A stretch of 64,000 nucleotides of DNA from Blastococcus sp. CT_GayMR16 (GTDB lineage Bacteria; Actinomycetota; Actinomycetes; Mycobacteriales; Geodermatophilaceae). This document shows positions 16,150-26,720 of the stretch, piece by piece (positions within the stretch are counted from its first letter, which is position 1; each line of letters starts with the position of its first letter). The position numbers and the translations under genes are program-made. The notes beneath the pieces are model-generated. The model saw nothing but the letters and a program-made list of their open reading frames with translations, was not told the DNA's origin and ran no database searches. The stretch is from the NCBI RefSeq assembly GCF_004570875.1, contig NZ_SPQK01000022.1:1-64000 (forward strand). Direction: 5' to 3'.

Positions 16150-16806
16150 ATGACCGACGCACGCCCGGTTCTCGTCGTCGACAACTTCGACAGCTTCGTC
16201 TACAACCTGGTCCAGTACCTCGGTCAGCTCGGCGTCCGCTGCGTCGTCCGGCGCAACGACGCCGTCGACATCGACGAGCTCGCCGACCTCGATGTCGCCG
16301 GGGTGCTGCTCTCCCCCGGCCCCGGCACACCGTCCGGCGCCGGCGTGACCGTACCGATGGTCCGCGCGGCGGCCGAGCAGGGCACCCCGGTGCTCGGGGT
16401 CTGCCTGGGCCACCAGGCGATCGCCGAGGCCTTCGGCGCCGTGGTGGTGCGCGCGCCGGAGCTGCTGCACGGGAAGACCAGTCAGGTCGAGCACGACGGC
16501 CAGGGCGTGCTGGCCGGTCTCCCGTCGCCGTTCACCGCGACGCGGTACCACTCGCTCGCCGTGGATCCCGGCACCGTGCCCGACGAGCTCGAGGTCACCG
16601 GGCACACCGCGTCCGGGATCGTCATGGCGCTGCGGCACCGTGAGCTGCCCATCGAAGGCGTCCAGTTCCACCCCGAGTCGGTGCTCACCGAGGGCGGGCA
16701 CCAGTTGCTCGCCACCTGGCTGACCTCCTGTGGCCTCGCACCCGACCCGGACGCCGTGGCGGTCGCAACGGCCGCCGCCCGGCGGCTCTCGGCCGCCAGC
16801 GCCTAG
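16150..16806 (+). CDS. trpG: Glutamine amidotransferase, anthranilate/aminodeoxychorismate synthase component II
   Basis: A 218-residue class I glutamine amidotransferase that supplies ammonia from glutamine to a chorismate-using partner (TrpE or PabB). The triad is complete: Cys85 in GVCLGHQA, His174 and Glu176 in QFHPES. The oxyanion-loop sequence SPGPGTP is near residue 55. The partner subunit is not in the window, so TrpG and PabA roles cannot be separated; the M. tuberculosis gene at this position is called trpG. The ATG has GGAGGGAG about nine bases upstream. It converges on pknB with a strong terminator between them. Confidence 0.92.
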   Translation: MTDARPVLVVDNFDSFVYNLVQYLGQLGVRCVVRRNDAVDIDELADLDVAGVLLSPGPGTPSGAGVTVPMVRAAAEQGTPVLGVCLGHQAIAEAFGAVVVRAPELLHGKTSQVEHDGQGVLAGLPSPFTATRYHSLAVDPGTVPDELEVTGHTASGIVMALRHRELPIEGVQFHPESVLTEGGHQLLATWLTSCGLAPDPDAVAVATAAARRLSAASA

Positions 16807-16825
16807 GTCCGGCCCAGCCCAACGG

Positions 16826-16860
16826 CGAAGGCCCCCACCCGGTTCGGGTGGGGGCCTTCG
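16826..16860. terminator. Bidirectional terminator between trpG and pknB
   Basis: A perfect 15-bp stem, CGAAGGCCCCCACCC (16826-16840) with GGGTGGGGGCCTTCG (16846-16860), loop GGTTC. It lies 20 bases after the trpG stop and 12 bases after the pknB stop on the other strand. Confidence 0.92.
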
Positions 16861-16872
16861 TGTCGTGCTGGT

Positions 16873-18765
16873 TCAGCCGCCGACGACCAGCAGGACGATC
16901 TCGTCGCCGGGGGCTGCCTTGGAGCCGGCCGGCGGATCGGTGCCGACGACGGTGCCGGCGGTCTGGCCCGGCGTCCCCTCGGTGTCCACGCGACTGATGT
17001 TGGTGAAGCCCGCGTTCTGCAGGGTCGTCCGGGCGGCGGCCTCCGACTGCCCTGTGGTGGCCGGGACCGTGATCGTCTCGGCGGGAGCGGCGATCTGCAG
17101 CGTGATGTCCTCACCGGCGCCGACGGCACTGCCCGCCCGCGGATCGGTGCCGACGACGGCCCCCTGGGGCACGGCATCGCTCTCGACGTTCTCGCTGGTG
17201 ATCTGCCCGTCCGCGAAGCCGGCGGTGGTCAGGATGCTGCGCGCCTCCGCTTCGCTCTTCCCCGTCACATCGGGCACCTTGATCGTCCCGGTGGAGACCT
17301 GGAGCGTGATCGGCGAGCCGAGAGCCGCCTGCTCGCCCTCGCCCGGATCGACGGCGACGACCGTGCCCTCGTCCTCGATGGAGTCGACCTGGCGGGAGTT
17401 GACACTGGTGAATCCCGCGCGGTCGAGGGTGTCCCGGGCCCGGTCCTCGGTCAGGCCGATCACCGACGGCACCTCGACCGTGTTCGGCCCACCGCTCACG
17501 ACGAGGTTCACCGCGCTGCCCTTGTCGACGCTGGCGCCGCTGGAGGGGTCGCTGCTGACGACGGAGCCCTCAGGCACGGTGGCGCTGGCCGCGACGTCGA
17601 CCGTGCCGACCGTCAGGCCGGCGTCGGTGATCGCCTTCTCGGCGGCGGTGCGCTCCACGTTGACCAGCGGCGGCACCTGGACCTGGCTGGTCGCCGGTGG
17701 CGCGTCGTCCCCGCTCAGCGCGATGGCGGCCGCGATGGCGCCGCCCAGCAGCAGGACGGCGAGGACGGCGACGATCGCGATGATCTTGCGCTTGCGCCGG
17801 CGGGCCTGCTCGTCCTCGTCGTCCCAGCGGTCCTCGTCGCTGTAGCCCCCGCCGTAGCCACCGGGAGTGGCGGACAGGATCGTGGTCTTCTCGGCGTCGC
17901 CCATCACGGGGGTGGCCTCGACCCGCTGCCCGGCCAGCGCCCGCAGCAGGTCGTTGCGCATCTCGGCGGCCGACTGGTACCGGTTGGCCGGGTTCTTGCT
18001 CATCGCCTTGAGCAGGATCGCGTCCAGTTCGGCCGGCACCTGGGGGTTGATGGACGAGGGGAGGCGCGGATCCTCGCGGACGTGCTGGTAGGCGACGGCG
18101 ACGGGGGAGTCGCCGCTGAACGGGGGAGCCCCGGTCACGAGCTCGTAGAGCAGACAGCCCATCGAGTAGACGTCGGAGCGGGCGTCCACGCTCTCGCCGC
18201 GCGCCTGCTCGGGGGAGAGGTACTGGGCGGTCCCTATCACCGCCGCGGTGGACGTCATCGTGGCAGCGGAGTCGGAGACCGCCCGCGCGATGCCGAAGTC
18301 CATCACCTTGACGGTGCCCTGCGGCGTGATCATCACGTTCCCGGGCTTCACGTCCCGGTGCACGATGCCGTTCCGGTGGCTGAAGTCGAGGGCACCGCAG
18401 ATGTCGGCCGCCAGTTCCATCGCGCGCTCGGGCGACAGGTGGCCCTCGCGCCGGATGACGTCGCGCAGCGTCTCGCCCTCGACGTACTCCATGACGATGT
18501 ACGGGGTGGCGCCGATGGGTGTGCGGTCCTCACCGGTGTCGTAGACCGCGACGATGGCGGGGTGGTTCAGCGACGCCGCGGCCTGGGCCTCGCGCCGGAA
18601 GCGGACCTGGAAGGACGGGTCGCGGGCCAGGTCGCTGCGCAGCACCTTGACGGCCACCTCGCGGCCCAGGCGGAGGTCGCGGCCGCGGTGCACCTCGGCC
18701 ATGCCGCCGCGACCGAGGACCCCGCCGATCTCGTAGCGCTCACCGAGCACCTGCGGCGTGGTCAT
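16873..18765 (-). CDS. pknB: Serine/threonine protein kinase PknB with four PASTA domains
   Basis: A 630-residue receptor kinase that senses peptidoglycan fragments and controls growth and division. The kinase domain (8-270) has the Gly-rich loop GRGGMAEVH, Lys40, HRD with Asp138, and DFG at 156-158. The activation loop has Thr171 and Thr173 in the TMTST sequence, the usual autophosphorylation sites. After an acidic, basic juxtamembrane stretch comes one membrane helix (about 325-350) and four PASTA repeats (about 360-630) outside the cell. It is the last gene of the fhaA-to-pknB run, 151 bases after pknA; that gap has no gene. The ATG start fits the family N-terminus. Confidence 0.97.
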   Translation of the reverse strand: MTTPQVLGERYEIGGVLGRGGMAEVHRGRDLRLGREVAVKVLRSDLARDPSFQVRFRREAQAAASLNHPAIVAVYDTGEDRTPIGATPYIVMEYVEGETLRDVIRREGHLSPERAMELAADICGALDFSHRNGIVHRDVKPGNVMITPQGTVKVMDFGIARAVSDSAATMTSTAAVIGTAQYLSPEQARGESVDARSDVYSMGCLLYELVTGAPPFSGDSPVAVAYQHVREDPRLPSSINPQVPAELDAILLKAMSKNPANRYQSAAEMRNDLLRALAGQRVEATPVMGDAEKTTILSATPGGYGGGYSDEDRWDDEDEQARRRKRKIIAIVAVLAVLLLGGAIAAAIALSGDDAPPATSQVQVPPLVNVERTAAEKAITDAGLTVGTVDVAASATVPEGSVVSSDPSSGASVDKGSAVNLVVSGGPNTVEVPSVIGLTEDRARDTLDRAGFTSVNSRQVDSIEDEGTVVAVDPGEGEQAALGSPITLQVSTGTIKVPDVTGKSEAEARSILTTAGFADGQITSENVESDAVPQGAVVGTDPRAGSAVGAGEDITLQIAAPAETITVPATTGQSEAAARTTLQNAGFTNISRVDTEGTPGQTAGTVVGTDPPAGSKAAPGDEIVLLVVGG

Positions 18766-18916
18766 CGAAGGTCCTCTCGGGCGGTGCGGGGCGTCGTCCC
18801 GGCGGGGGCCTCGACGAGCGCGCCGGCGCCCGGGAGGGGGCGCTCAGCGGGCGGGGAGCCGGCCGCGAGCGTATCCGCTCGGTCCTGCCGTTCCGGGGAG
18901 ATCGTGGGGAGCACGC

Positions 18917-20620
18917 TCACCCAGCCCCATCCGCCGCAGGAGCCCCGGCGGGATCTGGCGGTAGCTCCTCCTCCGGCGGGGGCTCCTCCGTGCCTGGCTG
19001 GACGGTCGTCGTCGTGGCCGTCGTTGTCGTGGGGGGCGGGGCGGTCGTGGTCGCTGCGGTCGTCGTCGGGGCGGCCCGCGTGGTGGTGGTCGCCGCGGTC
19101 GTCGGAGCCTCCGACTCCTCGCCGCCCCCGTCCTCGGGGGTGAAGGCGTCCGCGGCCACGAACAGGACGACCTCGCTGCCGGGGGCGGCGAGCCCTTCCG
19201 ACGGGTCGAGGGCCGCGACGTCGCCCGCGTCCAGCGCCTGGCCGGAGCTCGCGAGTGTCTCGTCGTCGGCCTCTTCCTGGCGGACGAGCACGCCGGCGGC
19301 CTCGAGGGTCGCCTGCACCTCGTCGGCCGGCCGGCCGATGAAGGACGCCGAGAGCTGGATGCCGGTCGGTGCGGCGCTGGTCGAGGAGGCGCTCGTGCCG
19401 GCCGAGGCACCGTTGCCGCCGCCGTCGCCGTCGTTGAGCAGGAACCAGGTGCCGCCCGCGAGCAGGAGCAGCAGCACGACCGCGGCGCTCAGCCAGGCCC
19501 ACTTGGCGCGGCTCTTGCGGGGCTCGTCGTCGTACCCGGAGTCCCAGTCGTCGTCCTCGGGCGGTGCCTGCAGGGGTGGCATCGGGCCGGCCGGGCCCGT
19601 CAGGGGACCGGCGGACGCCGCCGCCGTCGGTCCGGTGGCGGGGATGACCTGCGTGCGGGACTCGGCCAGGCTCGCTCCGGTGAGCGCGCCGGCGGCCAGG
19701 GCTCCCCCGGCCACGGCGCCGCCGGCGACCACCTTCGTCGGGGTGGTCCGCGGCCCCGGGACGGGTACGGCAGGGGCGAGGGTGCCACCCGCGGCGACGC
19801 GTCGGATGGCCTCGGCGAAGGCGCCGCCGTCGGGGAAGCGGTCGGCGGGGTCCTTGGCCAGGGCGCGCTCCACCAGCAGCCGCACCGCGGGCGGGACGTG
19901 GCTGGGTAGCGGCGGGGGAGGCCGGTTGATGTGGGCGAGCGCGATGGCCACCTGCGAGGCACCGTCGAACGGGCGGGCTCCGCACAGGCACTCGTAGGCG
20001 ACGACGCCGAGGGAGTAGACGTCGGAGGCCGCGGTGACCTCCATGCCCTGCGCCTGCTCCGGGGAGAGGTACTGCGCCGTGCCCACGACCATGCCGGTGC
20101 GGGTGAGCGGGGTGGCGTCGCGCGCCTGCGCGATGCCGAAGTCGGTCAGCTTCACCACGCCGTCCGGCCGGACCATGAGGTTGCCGGGCTTGATGTCGCG
20201 GTGCACGACCCCGGCGCGGTGAGCCGCGGAGAGTCCGTCGGCGGACTGGCTGAGCACGTGCAGCGTCCAGTCGACCGGCAGCGCACCCTCGTCGTGCAGG
20301 ATCTCCACGAGCGGCTGGCCCTCGACGAACTCCATGACGAGGAACGCGAGCTGCTGGGTGCCGGTGTCGTCGACGGTCTCGCCGTAGTCGTAGACCGAGG
20401 CGATGTTCGGATGGGTCAGCCCGGCGGTATGGCGGGCCTCGTTGCGGAAGCGGGCGAGGAAGTTCGGGTCGCCGGTGTACTCGCTCTTGAGCACCTTGGC
20501 CGCCACGATCCGGTCGAGCACCCGGTCGCGGGCCTTCCACACCTCACCCATGCCGCCCGTCGCGATCGGGGCGGTGATCTCGTAGCGGCCTGCGAGCAGG
20601 CTGCCGGTCGCCAGTGCCAT
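18917..20620 (-). CDS. pknA: Serine/threonine protein kinase PknA with one PASTA-like domain
   Basis: A 567-residue kinase acting on division and wall-synthesis proteins together with PknB. The kinase domain (13-275) has the Gly-rich loop TGGMGEVW, Lys42, HRDIKPGN and DFG, with APE-like SPEQ. After an Ala/Gly/Pro-rich juxtamembrane stretch and a membrane helix (about 375-395) there is one PASTA-like domain (about 425-490). The tail is a Thr/Pro/Glu-rich stretch, probably disordered and outside the cell. The extracellular PASTA domain is not found in mycobacterial PknA. Start and pbpA stop overlap by one base (TGATG), which suggests translational coupling. Confidence 0.95.
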   Translation of the reverse strand: MALATGSLLAGRYEITAPIATGGMGEVWKARDRVLDRIVAAKVLKSEYTGDPNFLARFRNEARHTAGLTHPNIASVYDYGETVDDTGTQQLAFLVMEFVEGQPLVEILHDEGALPVDWTLHVLSQSADGLSAAHRAGVVHRDIKPGNLMVRPDGVVKLTDFGIAQARDATPLTRTGMVVGTAQYLSPEQAQGMEVTAASDVYSLGVVAYECLCGARPFDGASQVAIALAHINRPPPPLPSHVPPAVRLLVERALAKDPADRFPDGGAFAEAIRRVAAGGTLAPAVPVPGPRTTPTKVVAGGAVAGGALAAGALTGASLAESRTQVIPATGPTAAASAGPLTGPAGPMPPLQAPPEDDDWDSGYDDEPRKSRAKWAWLSAAVVLLLLLAGGTWFLLNDGDGGGNGASAGTSASSTSAAPTGIQLSASFIGRPADEVQATLEAAGVLVRQEEADDETLASSGQALDAGDVAALDPSEGLAAPGSEVVLFVAADAFTPEDGGGEESEAPTTAATTTTRAAPTTTAATTTAPPPTTTTATTTTVQPGTEEPPPEEELPPDPAGAPAADGAG

Positions 20621-22053
20621 CAGCCCCCCTGACCGTCGAGGTAGGCCTGGATCACCGTGCGGGCGATCGGGGCGGACACGTCGCCGCCGGTGCGGCCACC
20701 GTTCCGCACGAAGACGGCCACGGCGATCTTCGGGTCGTCGGCGGGGGCGAATCCGATGAACCAGCTGTGGTCGTCGGCGGAGTTCTCCGCCGTCCCCGTC
20801 TTGCCCGCGACCTGGACGCCGTCGATGCGGGCCCGGCGGCCGGTCCCGTTGTCCACGACGCTGGTCATCATCTCGGTCAGCTGGCCGGCGACCTCCGCGG
20901 AGACCGGCTGGCCCATCTCCTCCGGGTCGGTCTTGTCGATGACGGTGAGGTCGGGCGCCTGCACCTGCGAGACCAGGTAGGGCTTCATCAGCGTGCCGTC
21001 GTTGGCCACCGCGGCAGCGATCATCGCGGCCTGCATCGGCGTCACCTGCACGTCCTGCTGACCGATGGAACTGATCCCGAGCTGGGCGTCGTTCTCGATG
21101 TCACCGAGCTTGCTCGGCGCCACGGTCAGCGGCATCTTGAAGCCCTCGTCGTCGATGCCGAAGGCCGCCGCCATGTCGCGGATGCGCTCCTCGCCGAGGT
21201 CGATGCCGAGCTGGGCGAAGGCGGTGTTGCAGGAGATGGTGAGCGCGTCGATCAGCGCCTGGTCGGCGCCGCCGTTGCAGCTCTCGCCCCCGAAGTTCTC
21301 CATCGTGGTGGAGGTGCCGGGCAGGGTGAGCAGGTCCGGCGCCGGGACGGTGGTCTGCGGCGTGAAGTCGCCGCTGGACAGCGCGGCCGCCGACACGATC
21401 ACCTTGAAGATCGAGCCGGGTGAGTACCGCTGGCTGATGGCCTGGTTGGTGAGCTGGTCGTCGGTGAGCTGTTCGCGGTAGGCGCGGATGGCCGCCGGGT
21501 CGTGGCTGGACAGCTGGTTCGGGTCGTACGAAGGAGTGCTCGCCAGGCCCAGGATCGCCCCGGTGGACGGGTCGAGCGCCACCACGGCGCCGGTGACGCC
21601 CTCGAGGCCGGTCATGGCCGCCTGCTGGACGGCCGGGTCCAGCGTCAGCTCGACGTTGCCCCCGGCCGGGTCGCGTCCGGTGAAGAGGTCCGCCAACCGG
21701 CGCAGGGTGAGCCGTGGGTCGGAGCCGGCGAGCAGGTCGTTCTCGGCGCGCTCGATGCCGGTGCTGTTGTAGATCACCGAGTAGTAGCCCGTGACCGCGG
21801 CGTACAGCTCGCCCGCGGGGTACTGGCGCAAGTAGGTGAGGCGGTCGTCGGTGGCGGTGGAGAGCGCCACCTCGTTGCCGGCGACGACGATCGAGCCGCG
21901 TTCGCGGTCGTACTCCTCCGCGAGCTGGCGGGTGTTGCTCTGATTCGTGCGGAGCTCGTCGGACCGGACGACCTGGATGTAGTTGACGTTGATGATCAGC
22001 AGCGTGAACAGCACGAGCACGCTGATCGCGACCTTGCGCAGGGGCGCGTTCAC
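20620..22053 (-). CDS. pbpA: Penicillin-binding protein PbpA (class B transpeptidase)
   Basis: A 477-residue membrane-anchored transpeptidase that crosslinks peptidoglycan, partner of the RodA glycosyltransferase encoded just upstream. One N-terminal helix (about 8-27) anchors it. The penicillin-binding domain has all three active-site motifs: S214-I-F-K217, S274-C-N276 and K418-T-G420. The length is close to the mycobacterial PbpA. It overlaps rodA by four bases and pknA by one, so the three are translated as a coupled unit. Confidence 0.96.
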   Translation of the reverse strand: MNAPLRKVAISVLVLFTLLIINVNYIQVVRSDELRTNQSNTRQLAEEYDRERGSIVVAGNEVALSTATDDRLTYLRQYPAGELYAAVTGYYSVIYNSTGIERAENDLLAGSDPRLTLRRLADLFTGRDPAGGNVELTLDPAVQQAAMTGLEGVTGAVVALDPSTGAILGLASTPSYDPNQLSSHDPAAIRAYREQLTDDQLTNQAISQRYSPGSIFKVIVSAAALSSGDFTPQTTVPAPDLLTLPGTSTTMENFGGESCNGGADQALIDALTISCNTAFAQLGIDLGEERIRDMAAAFGIDDEGFKMPLTVAPSKLGDIENDAQLGISSIGQQDVQVTPMQAAMIAAAVANDGTLMKPYLVSQVQAPDLTVIDKTDPEEMGQPVSAEVAGQLTEMMTSVVDNGTGRRARIDGVQVAGKTGTAENSADDHSWFIGFAPADDPKIAVAVFVRNGGRTGGDVSAPIARTVIQAYLDGQGG

Positions 22054-23467
22054 TGCTGCACCACCTCGGTGGGCGCCTCGCCCAGTCGCGGCGGCGGGGC
22101 GGCGTGCGGGGTCGCGGGGCGGCGGGCGGCGTCGCTGATCCGGACGAGCAGCGCCACGAGCACGAAGTTGGCCACCAGCGAGGAACCGCCGTAGGCCAGG
22201 AACGGCGTCGTCAGGCCGGTGAGGGGCAGCAGGCCCGTGACGCCGCCGAGGACGACGAAGACCTGCCAGGCGACCGCGAAGGCCAGACCGGCGGCCAGCA
22301 GCTTGCCGAACGCGTCCCGCACGATCAGCGACGTCCGCAGGCCCCGCTCGACCAGGATCAGGTAGACGACGATCACCGCGACGAGGCCGAACAGGCCGAG
22401 CTCCTCGCCGACGGCCGAGGCGATGAAGTCGCTCTTGGCCACCGGCACCTGGTCGGGGCGGCCGCCACCGAGACCGGCGCCGAACAGGCCGCCCGTGCCG
22501 AGACCGAACAGCGACTGGACCAGCTGGTAACCGGCGCCGTCCTGGTAGGCGAACGGGTCGAGCCAGACGTCGACGCGGGCTCGGACGTGGCCGAAGACCT
22601 GGTAGGCGAAGAAGGCGCCCGCAGCGAACAGCCCGACGCCGATGAGCAGCCAGCTCGACCTCTCGGTGGCGACGTAGAGCATCACCACGAAGATGCCGAA
22701 CAGCAGCAGCGAGCTGCCCAGGTCGCGCTCGAAGACCAGGACGAGGATCGACAGCACCCAGGCGAGCAGCACCGGGCCGAGGTCACGGCCGCGGGGGAGC
22801 TCCAGCCCGGCCACCTTGCGGCTGGCCAGCGCCAGGACGTCGCGCTTGTCCACCAGGTAGGCGGCGAAGAAGACGACGAGGCAGATCTTGGCGAACTCGC
22901 CGGGCTGGATCGAGAAGCCGGCCAGCCGGATCCAGATCTTGGCGCCGTTGACCTCGGAGATCGCCGATGGAAGGACGGCCGGCAGCGCCAGCAGGGCCAT
23001 GCCGACGAGCGCCAGGGTGTAGGCGTAGCGGGAGAGCGACCGGTGATCCCGCACGAACACCAGGACGGCGACGAACAGCGCCACGCCCAGGGTCGCCCAG
23101 ACCAGCTGGACGGGGGCGTCCTCGCGGGTGACGTTGCTGTCGACCTGTTCCGCGGCCAGGTCCAGCCGGTGGATGACGGTCAGCCCGAGGCCGACCAGCA
23201 GGGCCACCGCCGGCAGCAGCAGGGGGTCGGCGTAGGCGGCCCACTTGCGGACGACGAGGTGCGCGACGACCCACAGCGCGGTGATCCACGCGCTGAAGGC
23301 GGCCATCTCCGGGCGCAGCGACCCGGTGATCGTGAGGTCGACGATGCTCTGGGCGACGACGGTGATGAGGACGGCGAAGCCGAGCAGGAGGGCCTCGGTG
23401 CCGCGCCGGGTCGGCACCGCGGTCGCGGCGACGGAGCCGCGCGGATCGGTGGTCGGGGAGGCGGACA

Positions 23468-23468
<1 letters not shown>
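22050..23468 (-). CDS. rodA: SEDS peptidoglycan glycosyltransferase RodA/FtsW type
   Basis: A 472-residue polytopic membrane protein of the SEDS family that polymerises lipid II into glycan strands. About ten hydrophobic helices are visible. The sequence IQPGEFAKI near residue 185 and GGSSLVANF near residue 430 match SEDS signatures. It pairs with the adjacent class B PBP. The C-terminal tail is short and Pro/Ala-rich. It overlaps pstP by one base and pbpA by four. I call it RodA rather than FtsW because of the pbpA-pknA-pknB context. Confidence 0.95.
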
Positions 23469-24859
<1,391 letters not shown>

Positions 24860-24916
24860 GCGTCCTCCTCGCAGGCGCTCGGAGGGCGCGTGCCCCAGGG
24901 TGCGGTGCTCATCGGT

Positions 24917-25015
24917 GAGCTCGCAAGCTCGCTCACGCCGTCTCCTCGCTGGCGCTCGTCGACTGCATTCGCGAAGGCTGCTGTGCCTGATGGCTCGCTC
25001 GCAAGCTCGCTCACG
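24917..25015. repeat. Duplicated GC-rich repeat between fhaB and pstP
   Basis: CTCGCAAGCTCGCTCACG occurs twice in the same orientation, at 24920-24937 and 24998-25015. Each copy contains the short inverted pair GAGC/GCTC around CTCGCAAG. The second copy includes the fhaB stop codon. It looks like a small dispersed REP-type element; a related CCTCGCAAGCG lies at about 25529. Confidence 0.6.
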
Positions 25016-25478
25016 TACGCAGCTCCAGTGCGGTCTGGCCGATACGGATCGGCTGGCCGGGGTTGATCAGGAGCGGTCCCTGGACCCGCTGCTGATCAAG
25101 ATAGGTGCCGTTGGTGGACCCCAGGTCCTCGACGTACCACTGGCCCCCCCGGTTGGTCAGGCGGGCGTGGCGGGAGCTGGCGAAGTCGTCCGTCAGCACC
25201 AGCGTGGAGTCGTCGGCGCGGCCGATCAGGATGGGTTGCTCCCCGAGAGTGATCTTGGTGCCGGTGAGGGGGCCGGCCGTCACCACGAGGGTGCGCGGGC
25301 CCTTCTGGCCCCGCTTGCGGCCCACCGCTGCGGCAGCGCGCGGGGGTACGGCGGCCACGCGCCCGGCGCGGCCGCCGAACAGGTCGGCCCGGACCACGCG
25401 GAACGCGGCGAAGATGAACAGCCACAGCAGCAGCAGGAAGCCGAAGCGGAAGATCTGCAGGACGATCTCGGCGGTCAC
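25011..25478 (-). CDS. fhaB: FHA domain protein FhaB (FipA-like)
   Basis: A 155-residue protein with one N-terminal membrane helix (about 5-27), a basic linker and a C-terminal FHA domain (about 65-150). The phosphothreonine-binding residues are present: IGRADDST (Arg of strand beta3), SSRHARL (Ser and His) and GSTNGTYLD. It should bind phosphorylated partners of PknA/PknB at the membrane, as mycobacterial FhaB does for division proteins. The ATG at 25478 starts directly before the helix. The stop lies in the duplicated repeat. Confidence 0.93.
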   Translation of the reverse strand: MTAEIVLQIFRFGFLLLLWLFIFAAFRVVRADLFGGRAGRVAAVPPRAAAAVGRKRGQKGPRTLVVTAGPLTGTKITLGEQPILIGRADDSTLVLTDDFASSRHARLTNRGGQWYVEDLGSTNGTYLDQQRVQGPLLINPGQPIRIGQTALELRT

Positions 25479-25545
25479 GGCGCGGCCCGACCCGGGCGCT
25501 CGGCGACCTTCGGTGCTGGGTGCCTGCGGTTCCTCGCAAGCGTCC

Positions 25546-26361
25546 TCACTGGCCGTCCTGCCGGTAGACCAGTACCGAGTGCCCGATCCGGATCACGTCG
25601 CCGTCGACGAGCGCCTGGCGACTGACCCGTCGGCCGTTGACGAGCGTGCCGTTGGTCGAACCGAGGTCCTCGACCGTCGCGGTGCCGCCGTCGAGGACGA
25701 CGTCGACGTGCTTGCGGCTGACCCCGGTGTCGGGCAGGCGGATGTCGGCCTCGGTGCCGCGGCCGATGACGTTGCGCCCGGTGGTCAGCTCGTGGCGGGT
25801 GCCGGGCCCGTCCACGACCAGGACGTGCGTGACGCCGGGACGCGAGCCGGCGCGGCCGGTGAACGAGGGGCCCTGCTTGCCGGTGTCGGTGGCGACGCGG
25901 CCACGAAGCGGCGGGAGGGGCGGCAGCGGTGGGTGGCCGTTGACCGGGGGAGCGGCGACGGCGACGTCCTCACGGGACGCCGGGCGCGCGGGGTCGGCCA
26001 CCTGCGAGCTGACCTCGAAGACGCCGGTCGGCAGGTCGGGGTCGCGCTCGAGCCGGACGGTGACCTTGTCGAAGACCTGGTAGCCCTCGTCGTCGATGTG
26101 CTCGGCGACCATGTCGGCCAGTTCGTCGGCGAGCTGGTCGGACCACTGGCCGAGGTGCTCGAAGTCGGTGCGGCCCAGGGTGACGATGTAGACGTTGGGC
26201 GCCAGGACGCGACCCTCGCCGAGCACCGAACGCTGCTCGTCGGCCTCACGCTGGAGCGCCTTGGCGATCTCCGCCGGGTGCACCTTGCCCTTGAAGATGC
26301 GGGCGAACGCCAGACCGACCATGCCCTCGAGGCGTCGCTCGAAGCGCTGCAGCACACCCAC
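25546..26361 (-). CDS. fhaA: FHA domain protein FhaA with DUF3662 domain
   Basis: A 271-residue cytoplasmic protein. The N-terminal DUF3662 domain (1-125) starts VLQRFERRLEGMVGLAFARIF in the nearly invariant family form. A Pro-rich linker leads to the FHA domain (about 180-268) with IGRGTEAD, SRKHVDV and GSTNGTLVNG. In mycobacteria FhaA binds phosphorylated MviN and restrains peptidoglycan synthesis. The mycobacterial protein is much longer in its linker; this one is compact. The GTG at 26361 has AGGAG six bases upstream. It is first in the reverse-strand run ending with pknB, so the promoter should lie in 26362-26560. Confidence 0.94.
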   Translation of the reverse strand: MGVLQRFERRLEGMVGLAFARIFKGKVHPAEIAKALQREADEQRSVLGEGRVLAPNVYIVTLGRTDFEHLGQWSDQLADELADMVAEHIDDEGYQVFDKVTVRLERDPDLPTGVFEVSSQVADPARPASREDVAVAAPPVNGHPPLPPLPPLRGRVATDTGKQGPSFTGRAGSRPGVTHVLVVDGPGTRHELTTGRNVIGRGTEADIRLPDTGVSRKHVDVVLDGGTATVEDLGSTNGTLVNGRRVSRQALVDGDVIRIGHSVLVYRQDGQ

Positions 26362-26560
26362 AGTCGCTCCTCTGCATTCGGCCGGTCGTCCCGCTGTGCC
26401 ACCGGTGATCGTAGCCGGGCCGTGCACCCACTACCGGCCAGGAACTCGCGACGCCCCGCACGACACTTGCATCAGGGGTCCGATGGCCCGTCACCGACCG
26501 GGAAACGACCGACCCCCCGGCCGGGCTACGGGCCTCGGCTGCTAATGTCGTCGCTCGCCA

Positions 26561-26643
26561 GGGCAAGTGGCGGAATGGCAGACGCGCACGGTTCAGGTCC
26601 GTGTGTCCGAAAGGACGTGGGGGTTCAACTCCCCCCTTGCCCA
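26561..26643 (+). tRNA. tRNA-Leu (CAG)
   Basis: An 83-base class II tRNA: acceptor GGGCAAG/CTTGCCC, anticodon stem CACGG/CCGTG, anticodon CAG at 26594-26596, long variable arm TGTCCGAAAGGACGT, T-arm GGGGG TTCAACT CCCCC, discriminator A. CCA is not encoded. TAATGT at 26543-26548 is a possible -10 box, and a strong terminator follows. Confidence 0.97.
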
Positions 26644-26651
26644 CCCCATGA

Positions 26652-26689
26652 CGAAGGACCCCGGTACCGCCAGGTGCCGGGGTCCTTCG
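26652..26689. terminator. Terminator after tRNA-Leu
   Basis: CGAAGGACCCCGG (26652-26664) pairs perfectly with CCGGGGTCCTTCG (26677-26689), a 13-bp stem, followed by GCTCTTTCC. It serves tRNA-Leu on the forward strand and the DUF1707 gene on the reverse strand. Confidence 0.92.
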
Positions 26690-26720
26690 CTCTTTCCGCG
26701 CTCGCTCCGGGCGGGCGGTA

